A DNA stretch of 64,000 bases from Synaphobranchus kaupii (Eukaryota > Chordata > Actinopteri > Anguilliformes > Synaphobranchidae). Under the pieces are notes generated by a model. That model was given only the letters and a program-made list of their open reading frames with translations, ran no database searches and had not been told where the DNA came from. Position 1 is the stretch's first letter. The number at the start of each line of letters is the position of its first letter. The position numbers and the translations under genes were made by a program. The DNA is taken from positions 22,529,282 through 22,593,281 of the forward strand of contig CM056385.1 of the NCBI GenBank assembly GCA_029718625.1, in the 5' to 3' direction. Below are positions 33,301-46,500 of the stretch, piece by piece.

Positions 33301-36300
33301 CTTGAATGCCTTATCTAATATATAATTATGAGCATATAATTATTTGGCTGGGAACCATCTTAAAGGCTCTAACCTGTGAGGTCTCGGATGTGGGGTTCAG
33401 GGGACCAGCATCACCCTCGGACACCTCCTCCTCTTCAGCAGCTGAACACAACAGTGTTGGGTTTAAATAATAAAGCCTGAACGCACACCACATATCAGAA
33501 CTGAACACAGAGAATAATCCGGAGGTAGATGAGCATTCGAAGGGAGATGTTTCTCTTTAGACTTTAGAAGATGCTTTGTCATAGGATGTGCCTTTCTAAA
33601 TTCCACAATTTAGCAGCAGCTAGACAGCAAGACAGTCTTCAAACGGAAAAATGGAAATGGAAAAACAAAACCAGACAAAACAGACCAACTACGAGGTGAA
33701 AGTTTTAAACAGTTGACAACATTCGCGCATGCCACACACACTGACAATCAGAGCAGTGCTTGCAGCGGTTGCCTGCAACCACCAATTCCGCATATCAACT
33801 AGCCTATTTCATGTGAAACTAGTTTGATTTTATTCCAGCTTATGTTATTCAAACTATTGTAAAAGGTTGTGTGTGTATGGTTCTTTGTGTAGTAGGAAAC
33901 TACGGAACCAAATGCGTCCCGTGCTGATTCAGTAAGGAACGCAACAATTTATTCTTCATACGGGAATATATTATAAGGAACGAGTCGAAACCCTAAACGA
34001 AATTTGTCTACCAAAAGACTTCTATGTGTTTAGCTGAACTGGGCATAGACGGGGTAAAAAATTTAAAAACAGGATTACAAAAAAAATAGACCACAACATT
34101 TCTTAAATGTAACCAAATCTATTTTCCCCCCGGGAGTTCCTCCTGCTTTGCCTAATCTTCACGGTTCTCGAGGTGTGGTGGGAAAGCAAACACCTGTTTT
34201 AGTCCCCCGTTGTGGATAGTTCCTGCCTTCTTTTAGTTCCTACAACCCAGTGGAAAGGGAGAGGGGGCACAAACTCCTATGGCACTTCATACTTAACGTC
34301 TGCAATTGATTCATTTTTTTAATTAAAACTTGATTCATTATTAAATTAAAAAAGTCGGGAAATTACTGAATTGAACAGAATGTGTAAGAACACAAGAATA
34401 CAAAAAAGCACTTAAAAGAGGGTCAAAAAGTTTAGACATACCACAGTGGCAAAACTGCACAAGAAGCCCTACCAACCCCCACAATGCCAAAAACAAACAA
34501 ACCAAAAAAAAAACATTTCTGTTTGGCCCATGATGGGGAGCTGATGCAGTATATGGGGGGTTGTGGTACCTTTGCGTGCCTCTGCTATTAATTCATGGGA
34601 GCGGTGTCCAAACTGGGCTCCTTCAGGGCATGTGGAGAGGGGGTGCAGTCCTTACCATTTGCCGGGACGGCAGGGGTGGTGGTCTTGTCCTCCTCGGACA
34701 CAGCAGACTGCTTCTTCTTCTTCTTTCCTTTTTTCTTCCCTTCTTTGCTTTTCTTGCTCTTTGGCTGTGGAGGAGACTGGAAAGGATTCACATCATTTGG
34801 ACAAACGGAGAAAGCTGAACCTACAAACTGCCCCCTTTAGGGCCGCCACATTACAAGCCTGCACAAGGACCACGTGCCCATTTCCTGTTATTGCAAGAGT
34901 GCACATTCCCGTTTTATGCTTTTTTTATGCAAAAATGTAATATATACGGAGGCCTCTGAGGTTTTATGATCCTGCCATCTAGCCAACCATCCATCTGTCA
35001 TCACAGCCGGAGGCATCAGGATTTTGTCGTCAAGAAAATTGTCTTTCGATTGGTCTATGCAGAAGTGATTGACAGCTCCACCCATCTGTATCAAGCTACC
35101 TACCTGTAAGGTCTCCTCTTCGCCGGGATTGCCATTCTCTGGGCTCTGTTCCACTACAGCTGGGATGGCCTGGTCTGGGGCCGTACCTGAGCAAATGCCA
35201 CATCCACAGACACATCACTATGGTAACCACATCGCCCACAGACAATATGCCATGACCTCACACACCTACGCAAACCACCATTGATATCACTACAGGTCTC
35301 ACACAGCTACACCACCCGCAGACAAACAAGGTCCCCTAACTTTCCAACCTTGTCCCTGTCCGTGCACTAAAAGCCATGAATTTAAGCACGCAAGACCCGT
35401 TGACCAGGGGGAAAAAGATGCCACAACTGCACTGTAAGCACACATGAATGTGAAACAAGTAAAAACACAGATTGCTGAATAAAAATGTCACCTTCCGGAA
35501 GGACAGGCTCAGGGCTCTTCGGAACGGTCACTTCCTGTGAAGACAAGACGGGCACCGTGAAACGAGAGATGGCTCTCGGGATAAGAGAAATTAAAACGCT
35601 GGTCAAAGCCGAGGCGTTTGTTCACTATTCCAATTGCTTGTATGGAAGACCAAAAATCACTTATCTAATTATAACTAAATAAATGAACAAATATATAAAT
35701 AAATAAATGCATACATTAATATACAAATAAATAAATGTTATGGATAAATGTAGATAATTAAACGTGAAGTACAAATAGAGAAATAATATATATAAAAGCA
35801 GAAATAAGCAAATAAATATAAATGTAAATGAATTATACCCTTTAAATTTATTTAAATATTTATTTATTTCTGTATTTCTACTCTCTATATAATACCGAGT
35901 TGGGCACCATTGTACACCATTGGTTAATCGTAGGTGAACTGGCAAAGTTTATGGTCTCTGCCGCTGCAGAGAAAATTAACAAACTGTTTCAGCAGAGGTA
36001 CCCCGTGATCTCCGTCAGCCAGTTATCCAGATAGTGTTTGGGACAAGGTATCATTATGATTGATAAAGTAAGCGTGGCTAGCTAGCTTGCAGAAACCAGA
36101 GGGGAGTATTTCACAAAGCAGGATTACTGAGTTAGCTGGATAACTGCACTGAGTAAAACCCAGAACCCTCCAAAATGTGGAAAATGGGCTGAAGTAAAAA
36201 AAGAGCTGTTCCATATTTTACTCAGTGCAGTGATCCAGCTAATTTAGTAATCCTGTTTGTGAAATACCCCCAAAAGCATTTTAGCTAGCTATCAGTTACT

Positions 36301-37529
36301 GGTCTCACTCTCAACATGGCTTGGCTGCAGGTGGCCCGGCTCAGGAACGCTACTAGGTTAAGGGTCAGGGTGGATCAGGATCAGTTTGAAAATAGCACAG
36401 GATATTTTATTTTGGCCAAAACTGTGCACATATTAAATCTAAACAGCGATTCTAATAAATTCTAATCTATTAACGTAGATGCAACTGGCTAGCTATGCAT
36501 CACAATACTATCAAGCACAGTAATTAACCAAATAACTGCTGCTTTGTGATAGTAGTACTACTGGTGATTTTAGAACCAAGAGGCATGGACAGAAGAAAGG
36601 TACAGTTTTCAAGTTGATGAGCCACCTTCCTTAGCATTCCAATGAGCAGCCTGCTGTTCGACACCATTGCATGCAACCCCTCCTTCAAAGAGATCTTAGA
36701 AAGTGTAAGGATCTTTGTTGTTCATGCCTGGTATGCCCACTTGCCCAGTCAACCAAGCTTTAAATCAGGTTAGGACAATCCATCTCATAAATATATATAG
36801 ACACATAAATACAGGAATTAATAAATGTTGAACATTTTTTCATTTATTTCCATATGTATTACCAACATTTATACATTTCAGTATTTATTATTAATTTATT
36901 TAATTCCAGAATTATTATTGACATTTATTTCTTTCAGCATTGATTTATACATAATAAAATACTTTTTCCTCCTTCATATCGGAGGTTATTTCGCTTAAAA
37001 TTTTTCTTTAATTCAAATTATTTAATGAAATGCTGGCATGTCATTGAAAGCTGATGCAAACCAAGCAGTGAACAAAAGAAAATGTAATAATAAAGTTGCT
37101 CCAAAAAGTGAAGGTTTCTGTTGGTACTATAATGTTGCGAGGCATGTTTTTACTGGCATGGATTGGGTGCACTCATACCCTTCGAAGACCAGCTTTATGG
37201 CAATTGTCGCATAATCGTACTGATCGGTCACAGTGTTTCCCCTAGCTTGTTTGTGTTAGCGGGGTGGTTAGACGGCATGATTAGTTACATAAACTAAGCA
37301 AAAGCTGATGGACTTTCTCGTAGAAGAGTGGCTCGGTACTATGCCTGCTGAATTAGACACTAGTTGACCAGCCAACAGCGCATGCAGGCATACTGGCCAC
37401 ACATGCCGGGCAGGTGGCTCAGGTGACTTTACGTTGGTGCTTCAATTTTTTGTTCACTCATTTATTTATTCATTCATTTATACTAACGTACACATACCAG
37501 AACATGGGTGCAGCTTGCACTCTCTCACA

Positions 37530-37566
<37 letters not shown>

Positions 37567-40500
37567 GGTGCACAAAGTTTGACCTGGGCAGGTGTGGGTG
37601 CGATTCCCTCCTCTTCCTTTCTTTCAGGTGGGGTGGGCGTGGCTGGGGAAGCAGCAGCAGCAGAAATAGCAGTAGCAGCAGCAGATGCTTGGGCGGTGGG
37701 GGTCTTCACAGCTTTGACCAGAAGAATACCACTTCAGACATGTATTATTTGCTCGCAAAGAGAAAAAAACGCGCTGTAGAACTGCTAAGCGTCCCCCTAA
37801 ACTGCATTTTAAAATCATTGTAATGATTTTGTTTATTTCCCGTGTGTGTGTGTGTTTTATTCCGGGTTTCATACCCAGTTCCTCCTCATGGCACCAGAAT
37901 TGTGAAACAACAACTGAGACGTCCTTACCAACAGGGGGAGCCTCCTCAGTTTGTGAAGAGTCCTCACTGCTGCTTTCCTCCTCCTTGGAAGGCACAGGTA
38001 TCTTGGGTGAAGGTTTGGGTGCTGCGTCAGGCGTGGCCAGCACTGCCTTCAACGACGCTGTGACGTTCTGCTTGTGTGAGAAATGAGAAGATCTACCAAA
38101 TCTGATTTGTGGGCCTTTCAAGGTACAATAACCAAGAGTTTGCCCACTCCGACAAACCGCTTTAGAAATGGTTTGAATCAATCAACCAATCAGTCGGTCA
38201 TGGAATTTCATAAAAAAAAGTTTTAACACATGTTCACAAAGGAGCTTAATCCACACAGCCGACCTTTGGCTGAGCCTCTTCCTCAGTGTCGGAGGAATCT
38301 GGGCTCTCGTCCTCCACGGGCTCAGGAACCCTGGGTGTGGCTTTAGGCGTGGCCAGCACAGCTTTTGCCTTGGGAGTTGCCGCCATCTTCTGATCAACAA
38401 AAAATGTAAAAATTGGGAAATCGCAAGTGTTTGGAATCGGGTAATTGTTCAAGGTTCATCTATAATCACGCACCCGAGTCTGAAATGACTGTGTGGGAGT
38501 GTGACACTGACCTTCACTATGACCTCATCATCGCTCCCCGATGTCTCGGAGCTCTCGTTCTCCTCGTTGGCAGGAGCTGTGGTTTTGGGCGTGGCCTTGA
38601 CCTGACTGGCAGTTGTCCCACCCGCCGGTTTCCCCAGAGCCGCCGCAGCTGCTGTTGGGGCTGCCTTGGCTCCTGCTATCTGTTCACAGTTCAAAACCGA
38701 CGGGAAAGCAGTTCTGAGATGTGCGATTCATTTGTTAAACATTTACAGTCATTCATTTGGCACCTTACATCATGTATGTCACTTTGAAAAATGTAGGCTA
38801 TAGTTTTATTTTTAATGAGCATCATAGCCTATGTGCATTGCCATTGATTTTTATCTGAGTAAAGACACCAGATAGCAACCAATACGCATTGTATGTCACA
38901 TTATTTCAATGTGCTATAAGGGGATGAACGCACACACCGCCATCGATAATTGAATCACAGTGTATACTTTGATAATTGAATCATCTGATGAAACACGAGC
39001 GTGATGCATATATTTTTCAAAGTGACATACATACTCTGAAAAAAGACAATTAAAAATACATGTTGCCGACCCTGTGATAACATAAGGTATATTTATAATT
39101 GGCGTACTTAATCATAATGAAAGCTTAAACACCTTGATACATGGGCAACATTGCCTGCAAAAAGGATGGAGATAAGCAAATAGGACAAAAATCAGTGAGG
39201 AAAACAAGGTGGGCTCTAAGAAAATTAAGTATGGTGAAAAAAACTATTGGTCACATTTGTGGGCAAAATTGCCCATTTTCACTTTGCCTGTGATTGTGAA
39301 TGCAATGGCAACCATCGTCAATGGAATTAAAGTAAGATCCCAGTCACTTATCAAGATCACTGTTGGGAACAAATAAAGTGATTAATTAATACTGACAAAC
39401 CCATGTATCTGCTCTGGTCCTCTTAGCCATGTAAAAAATAATAAAAAATAAAAAATCTAAAGAATGCATAAACTGGGACAGTGTTATGTTAATCAATGCC
39501 AAAAACTGGTGTCCATCAAAGCATAAAATTGGAATAGAAGGGTATCGGTGTCAAGTTAGCCGTGATGACCAAGCTAGACCAGCCGCGCTTAGGCACCACC
39601 TAAGCCTCTTTTTTTCGGCTGTCTTCACTGGCTTCTCCGGGGGATGAGCATAGGCTTCTGTTCACCGTTTAAAAACAATGAACGCTTTGATGCATTTGTG
39701 GAAGTGAGCCCCAGTTAGCTTTCTATTACCAGAACTTTCCCATACATACAAGCCAGTGATGAGCGCCCACTAACAAACACTGTTTAGATAGACTGGCGGG
39801 AGGGGATAGGCTATAACAGCAGGGGAGAGTTCACACAGTATTAGTGGCATCCCTATGAGAAACTAAATTAAAAGACTGAAGCTGCATGTTGGCTAGTATT
39901 TCCATGTCACAGAAGTTTCAGGAAAAAGTATGCTGATGAAAAATGAAGAGGAAATGATCAGGCAGATGCTTCAGTCAAGTACCATTGACAGTGCATATGA
40001 AACTAATCAGTAAATACATACAGATAAATATGTCTAACAGGCCATAACTGACTAAATACTAGGGCTGAACGATTTGAGGGAAAAAATATCCCTTGCAATT
40101 TTTCAGACAAATATTGGGATTGAGATATGATTTGCGATATAATTACACACATGCACCCGTAGCGCTGTCCATCAATCTGTCTTTCTGTCTGCGCCGACAG
40201 TTCTGATCCGATCTGCATGAAACTTCACACACAGCTTGACAGGATGGCAAGGCCCAGAATTCCAAATATTTTTCTAATCGGTCAACTACAAGTATTATAA
40301 TTTGAATTAATTTCAGTGTCTAATGAATAGACGTTGGAGGAATTGACGTTACACCTTTTGAACGCAGGAGGGCGCACACGGGGAAGAGAAACTCTTGGAT
40401 ATTTTGTCAAAGGTTTGTCATAGAGCGTATACAGGAAAAGGAGAGGCGGGAGGAGCGAGGAGTTGAGGAGAACCAATGGCATCCAGCACACCGCAACTCT

Positions 40501-43500
40501 CAATTTTCATATAGGCTATAATGGAGAAACTGCTGCTACCAAACTAAGGGGTTTGCACCACCATTACACACAGCCTCACCATTATACAGCACCGCCGTCA
40601 CAACCAGCCCCCGCCAGGGATTTTGGGCCCCATGAAAATAACTCACATTGGGCCCCACCACGCCATCCCTGCGCAATTACTATAAGCACACCACACCAGG
40701 CTTGCAACTCTCTTGTAGTCTAATATTTACTGACAGCGAGCTATGAAAATATGTATAATACTGTGCAGACATGCATGCAACATTCTGTATACAGTGGAAC
40801 TCACTACCCTCTATAGGAAATGTGCTAAAGCGAATTATGGTCATTTGTTCTTGCTTATATATATATCTTAGTTTCATGTTCAATATGGTAGTTAACAAGC
40901 TGTCAATCAAATCTACACTTGCCCTCCAGGGAAGTCCTGCACTTTGCTCCGTGGTCTTTGCACTTGAGTTTACATTGTAAGTCACTGGAAAAGAGCTTCT
41001 GGAATGGAATGTTTCAAAGGAGGCTAAATGCTTGATGTAAAATGATAACATCTGATGGGTATATAGAACCTGTGCCGAGAACCGCAACGGCTCCCTTTTG
41101 GAACAATTCTGCCTCTGGCATGCCAGTCAGGAAGAAACAAACCTTTTTAGGTGGAGCCGTCTCCTCTTTGCTCTCCGAGTCGTCCGTGCTCTCGCTCTCC
41201 GAGCTCCCTCCCTTCTTTGTTGAAGCAGGGGCTTTGGGTGTAGCTTTAGCCTGGCTGGGCTTGGGCGGAGTCGGGCGAAGCTTCTTGGGTGGAGCCTCTG
41301 CCTCGCTATCTGACGGGTCCGTGCTCTCGCTCTCCTCCTCGGCTGGTGCTGAGGCCTTGGGTGTTATTTTGCTTGAGGGTGTGGGCGTGGCCTTGGACTT
41401 TCCAGGAACTGGCTTTACCGAGGTGACCGGAGTGGCCTTCGTTTTCTAGAAGACATAAGCACATCTGTGTACCCCTCGTTTTGAGATGTCATCATATCCT
41501 GAGAGTGATACGGCAGGGTAGGGCCTGGGAGTGGCATCAAGGATTGCAGCTTAATTTTATATCCGTACTATTGTTTTTAAATGGCATGTCATATAACTGG
41601 AAATTCCAATGCAATGGATTCACTGGGGGACTAATTAATAGCATTTCGCCTATAACTTGACAGGATGTTGCCTAATGTCTTTTGCTCGCTCTCTCTGTTT
41701 CTCTTTCCCTGTTGGTCTCTCTCTGTCTCTACCCCCCCCCCCCCCCCCCACATCCCTACCACCATCTTTTAACCTAATACCATGCCCATATGTTTTTAAG
41801 TCCCTTACGTTAGGTATCAATTTTATGATTCATCAGTTTGAACGAGTTTGCGCGCCTGAAGACTATTTCCCCATAATGCAACTTCCAGAGTTATTACTAG
41901 AAATGATAGCTAACGTGAGCATGCCGCCTCCTAAAAAGAGAAAAAGCTCTAACACGGGGGATGGGCAACCAAATATTAACTTTTTTTTCCTCAGATGTTC
42001 ATGATGTGATAGCCTAAGGTTAGAGAATTGTCAACATTAATGTATAAGGTGCTGCATAAAACCTTGGTAAAGCTGCAAAGTAATGCCAGATTAATTAAAA
42101 ATGTTAATTAAATCTATTTTTATTGAATGTCTTAAAAAAATCTTTGTCATAGAAAAGTTTGTGACATTGTTAAAGATGCTCTGTATTGACGGGATGTTGC
42201 CTAATGTCTTGTGCTCTTTCTCTCTCCCTTTCTCTGTCTCTCTCTCTCTCTCTCTCTGTCTGTCTCTCTCTCTCGGCCTCTCTCTGCCCCCCCCATCCCT
42301 ACCACCACCTTTTAACCTAATACCATGCCCATGTTGTGTTTAAGTCCCTTTTACAGAGTGTAGGTGCCCCGCCAAATACTGTTCATAGACACTTCTGGAC
42401 AAGTCAGCCCTATTCATGTGATTATTTAGATTGGCAATCCCGTGGAAGGTAAACCCTGTCCGTAAGGTTCCCCGGCATGGACTGACAGCGGTCATAACAT
42501 GCAGTGCTATCATTAATTGTTCCGGTCTTCACATGTTGCTATGAGTGTTAATGCCTAAGCCCTCAACTCCCACAGTCTTCTCCTGCCATTCCCTAAAGGA
42601 CACGCACAGACACAAGTGCAAACAAGTGCAACCGGTCCCACACCCTGCCGCGGGAAGCTAGCCTAAGCAACTGCTGTCAGCAGTCCACCCAATTGGATCC
42701 AGGCTAAAGGAGCCAAAATGGATTCCGACAGGGAAAGAGGAGCTTCCCTGCCCGTCAGAAGAGAGGCCCTGACTGCACTTTGCCACCTGTGGATCGTCCA
42801 GCTTCCTGTCACAGGAGACAGAGCCCCCACACGCCGTGCAGAACTGGTAGAGACACTGTGGAGTAGGTTGCATTTCACTCACGCAATTGCAACACTAATG
42901 GAAAAAGCACTGCATGTTACCCAAGTCCAGGGAACTTCTGGTCCCTTGCCAGTCTAGATACCCGGACACTGGAGAAGGAAGAGACTGAACCAGGGTGTCA
43001 TAACAGCAGCGACACAAAAGAGTGTCTAATAGAGATATGACTCTAGATCACAAAGGGACTATTAAACTGGGCATGGACTAAATGTTTTAAAAATGGTTGG
43101 TGAACCATTTGGACAGTTGTTTTTGTTGTTAGCAGGTAACTGCATCTTCAATGTCCAAATGTGTAATGTGATTCCTATTTGGTGATGTAAGAATAGGTTT
43201 TTAGCAGGTGCATGCACCTATTCTTACAAGAGAGGGATGTAGGATATCTAATATTTCCCCCCTTCTCTCTATCTCTGTCTCTCTCTCTCATTCTCAACCC
43301 CCCATCAAAGATAAGCCAGTCTTTGTCATAAATGACCCCTCTCCCCCCCCCCCCCCCCTCCCCCACACCTTAACCCAATCAGGACAGGGATGGTCTTCCT
43401 GTGGAGGTATTTTATGAGTGTACCGCAGAAAAAGAAGTTAGTCAATTGTGGAGTTTGTGTGAAGAAGTCATTCTTTTTGGTTCCTCGTGCGTTTCCTTTT

Positions 43501-46500
43501 TTTCCTGTTCCGCTGGAGGGTAAATAATTTGACAATTTTTGGCTTATCTCTCTCTTTTCTGGTATATTTCCTAATTAATGTCTGGTTTAATGTCTTCACT
43601 TTTGTAAATTATAAGTAGTCAGCCTACATTCCTTAGTGAATGTATGATTTCAGCTCATTATTCCAATTGAATGTTTTTCATTTAATAAAATTATTTAATC
43701 TCAAGACCTGATTTAGACTTTGTTTTGGCTTGTTGGTTGATCCACCAGGTTACTGTTCGACTTACCTGTTAACGAATTTGGCGATTTAATTGATGATTGT
43801 CATTTTTAATAATTATTATTAAACTAAATCACGTAAAGCTTATTTTGAATGTAGGTTAAGTGAGGGGTTCTAGCACGCAATATCGCTTGTGTTCAGTATT
43901 CAGAGTGCTGAACGTTTTAACAAGGGCATTGACTGTTAAAACCGCTGGATTCAGATTATACACATTTTACCTAGTCCTCACTTACCCGACATAATTGGAG
44001 GTTCCACCGAGATAGGTTGTCCTATAGCATACTAAATTTTGCTATTGAGTAAACTGCGGTAAACTCTGAGACAAGTTCAAATCTTTTTCTAATCGACTGG
44101 TCTTAGATTTATTGATTTTATTTATTTATTTAAATTTTTTTACATTATTATGGCATACCAGACAAAGAGAGAGATGTCTCATTTACCCTCCACTGCTAAC
44201 CTACCAGCATTCCCTGGCCAGTCAAGGCTGGATCAGCAGTGGTATCTCATGTTATCAGAACGGCAATATTTGATAGCCCAGTGCCCAAAATTTGCAGAAC
44301 AGCTCAAGGCAATGGACCAGCTGAAGGAGGAGGCCCTTTACAACCTGCGGACTGAGTATTTGGACTATCTGATTTCTCCAGATAGTGATGAAACCAAGCG
44401 CAAGATTGTCCAAGGGATAAGGTCGTACCTAGAGAAAAGACAACATTTTCTCTACCTCTGGCGGTCAAAGCAGGCATGGGAGGAGGTAAACCAGATGTGG
44501 AAACTGGCTTGGGAAAAGCACCACTCTAAGTCAGGAGTTACTGCCAAACCAGTTTCTTCTGTGGCAGTCCAGCATGCACTGGATGGAGCAGTGCATGGCG
44601 CCATTCCAGCCATAACCCAGGCACCACCCCCCACCGAGGACAATACAGCACTCTCCATTGACTCATCCCCACCCCCTTCAGGCTTGGACAATTCTGTGGA
44701 TTTTGTCACCTCCACAGACAATGTAGCCGCCCCCCTGGTGAGCCCCCCTTCCCTGGAGGAATTTGGGGGAAACAGCTCTGTGTCTTGTATCACACCAGCC
44801 ACCACAGAGGAGGTGACCCCACAGGACGTGGAATCTGCTGCTGCAGTCCTCTCAGCTGAGCCAGGTGAGGAGACCGTCGAACCCCGGGAGGCAGAACCTG
44901 CTACTGCAGACACAGCAGCCCAGCCTGGTGAGGAGACCGTCAAACCCCTGGAGGCAGAACCTGCTACTGCAGACACAGCAGCCCAGCCTGGTGAGGAGAC
45001 CGTCAAACCCCTGGAGGCAGAACCTGCTACTGCAGACACAGCAGCCCAGCCTGGTGAGGAGACCGTCAAACCCCTGGAGGCAGAACCTGCTACTGCAAAC
45101 ACAGCAGCCCAGCCTGGTGAGGAGACCGTCAAAGCCCTGGAGGCAGAACCTGCTACTGCAGACACAGCAGCCCAGCCTGGTGAGGAGACCGTCGAACCCC
45201 TGGCGGCAGAACCTGCTACTGCAGACGCAGCAGCCCAGCCTGGTGAGGAGACTGTTGAACCGCAGGACGCGGAACCGGCTTCTACAGGCCCATCAGCCCT
45301 GCCAGGTGGAGAGGTCTACGCACCCCAACAGGTGGAGTCAGCCCCCACAGAAAAGTCCACCCAGGCCGAGGACCCCACCCCACCCCTTGTGGACTTTTCT
45401 TCCCCTCCTGCTGCTTCCCCTCCTGCTGAATCCGGGGAACCTCTGTCTGCTGCACAGACAGAAGGGGTGTGCTCTGTGGACTCTCCCACTTCCACAGTTC
45501 CTGTGATGGAGGAGATAGGGGGACTTCTGCGAAAGTCTCGCTCCCCTATCAGAGCTGTAAAGAGACCATGGGAGAAACGGAGCAGGAAGCCAACCCCCGG
45601 CCGTTTTACGACTCCTCTGGCCCTCAAAGTCTCCGCCAGAGTGTTGTCTTGCAATCCAAAGCAAGATGAAAGCAGCCAATTTAGCACAACAATTTCCCCC
45701 ACCCTCATCTCTCCACCCCCGAGCCACACCTGCAAACTTCGCACACACACGTCATCCAGGGAGAGTGCAAGAGCCCTTTTCCGACATCAGAAGTGTTCGG
45801 AGAGCAGTGATGGACTGCATGCCTACGAGCAACGATCAGCCCAACTGCCCAGAGAGGGAACCAAAGCCAAAACTGGCATAGACCCCTGGACAGAGATGAG
45901 ACGGGCGTGGTTAAGGGGCATCCACGTGCGGAAGAAGCAAGATGACAGGATGCCTCCTGTCATCCCGGTTTGCTGAACGCTGTGGCCCTCCGCAGCCAAA
46001 GGACTGCCAGTAACCACACTGGGGTTCTAGGAGGTAAAACTGGCACTCTGTCTGCCCCTGCCCCCCCCCCCCCCTCACCACCCCCCCACATCCCTACCAC
46101 CACCTTTTAACATAAGACAATGCCCATGTTTTTAAGTCCCTTTTCGAAAGTGTAGGTGCCCCCTCCAATGCTGTTCCTGGGCACTTGTGGACAAGTCTGC
46201 CCTATTCAGGTGATTATTTGGACTGGCAATCTTGTGGATGGTAAATCCTGTCCGTAAGATTCCCCTGAATGGACTAAGTGCTTATAACATGCAGTGTTCC
46301 CCTCTTCACATGTTGCTGTGAGTGATAAGGCCTAAACCCTCAAGTCCCACAGTCTTCTCCTGCCACTCCCCGAAGGACCCCCAGAGGCACAAGTGCAACC
46401 GGACCCATACCCTGCCGCGGGAAGCTAGCCTAAGCGACTGCCGTCAGCAGTCCACCCAACTGGACCCGAGCTCAAGGAGCCAAAACGGATTCCGACAGGG

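Noticed and set aside
41042..41449. 135-aa plus-strand frame
   Set aside because: Antisense of tcof1 exon 10, which has splice sites and treacle modules on the minus strand.
42718..42957. 79-aa frame present in both LTRs of the intron 9 element
   Set aside because: The two LTRs are near-identical by mechanism, and the homologous internal sequence near 46486 has a stop in the same frame, so there is no evidence of selection.
44452..45165. 237-aa minus-strand frame with Ala/Ser/Val repeats
   Set aside because: Shadow of the 63-bp repeat array in the 608-aa ORF. The 63-bp period keeps every frame open, and the plus-strand frame is longer and correctly placed after the primer site.
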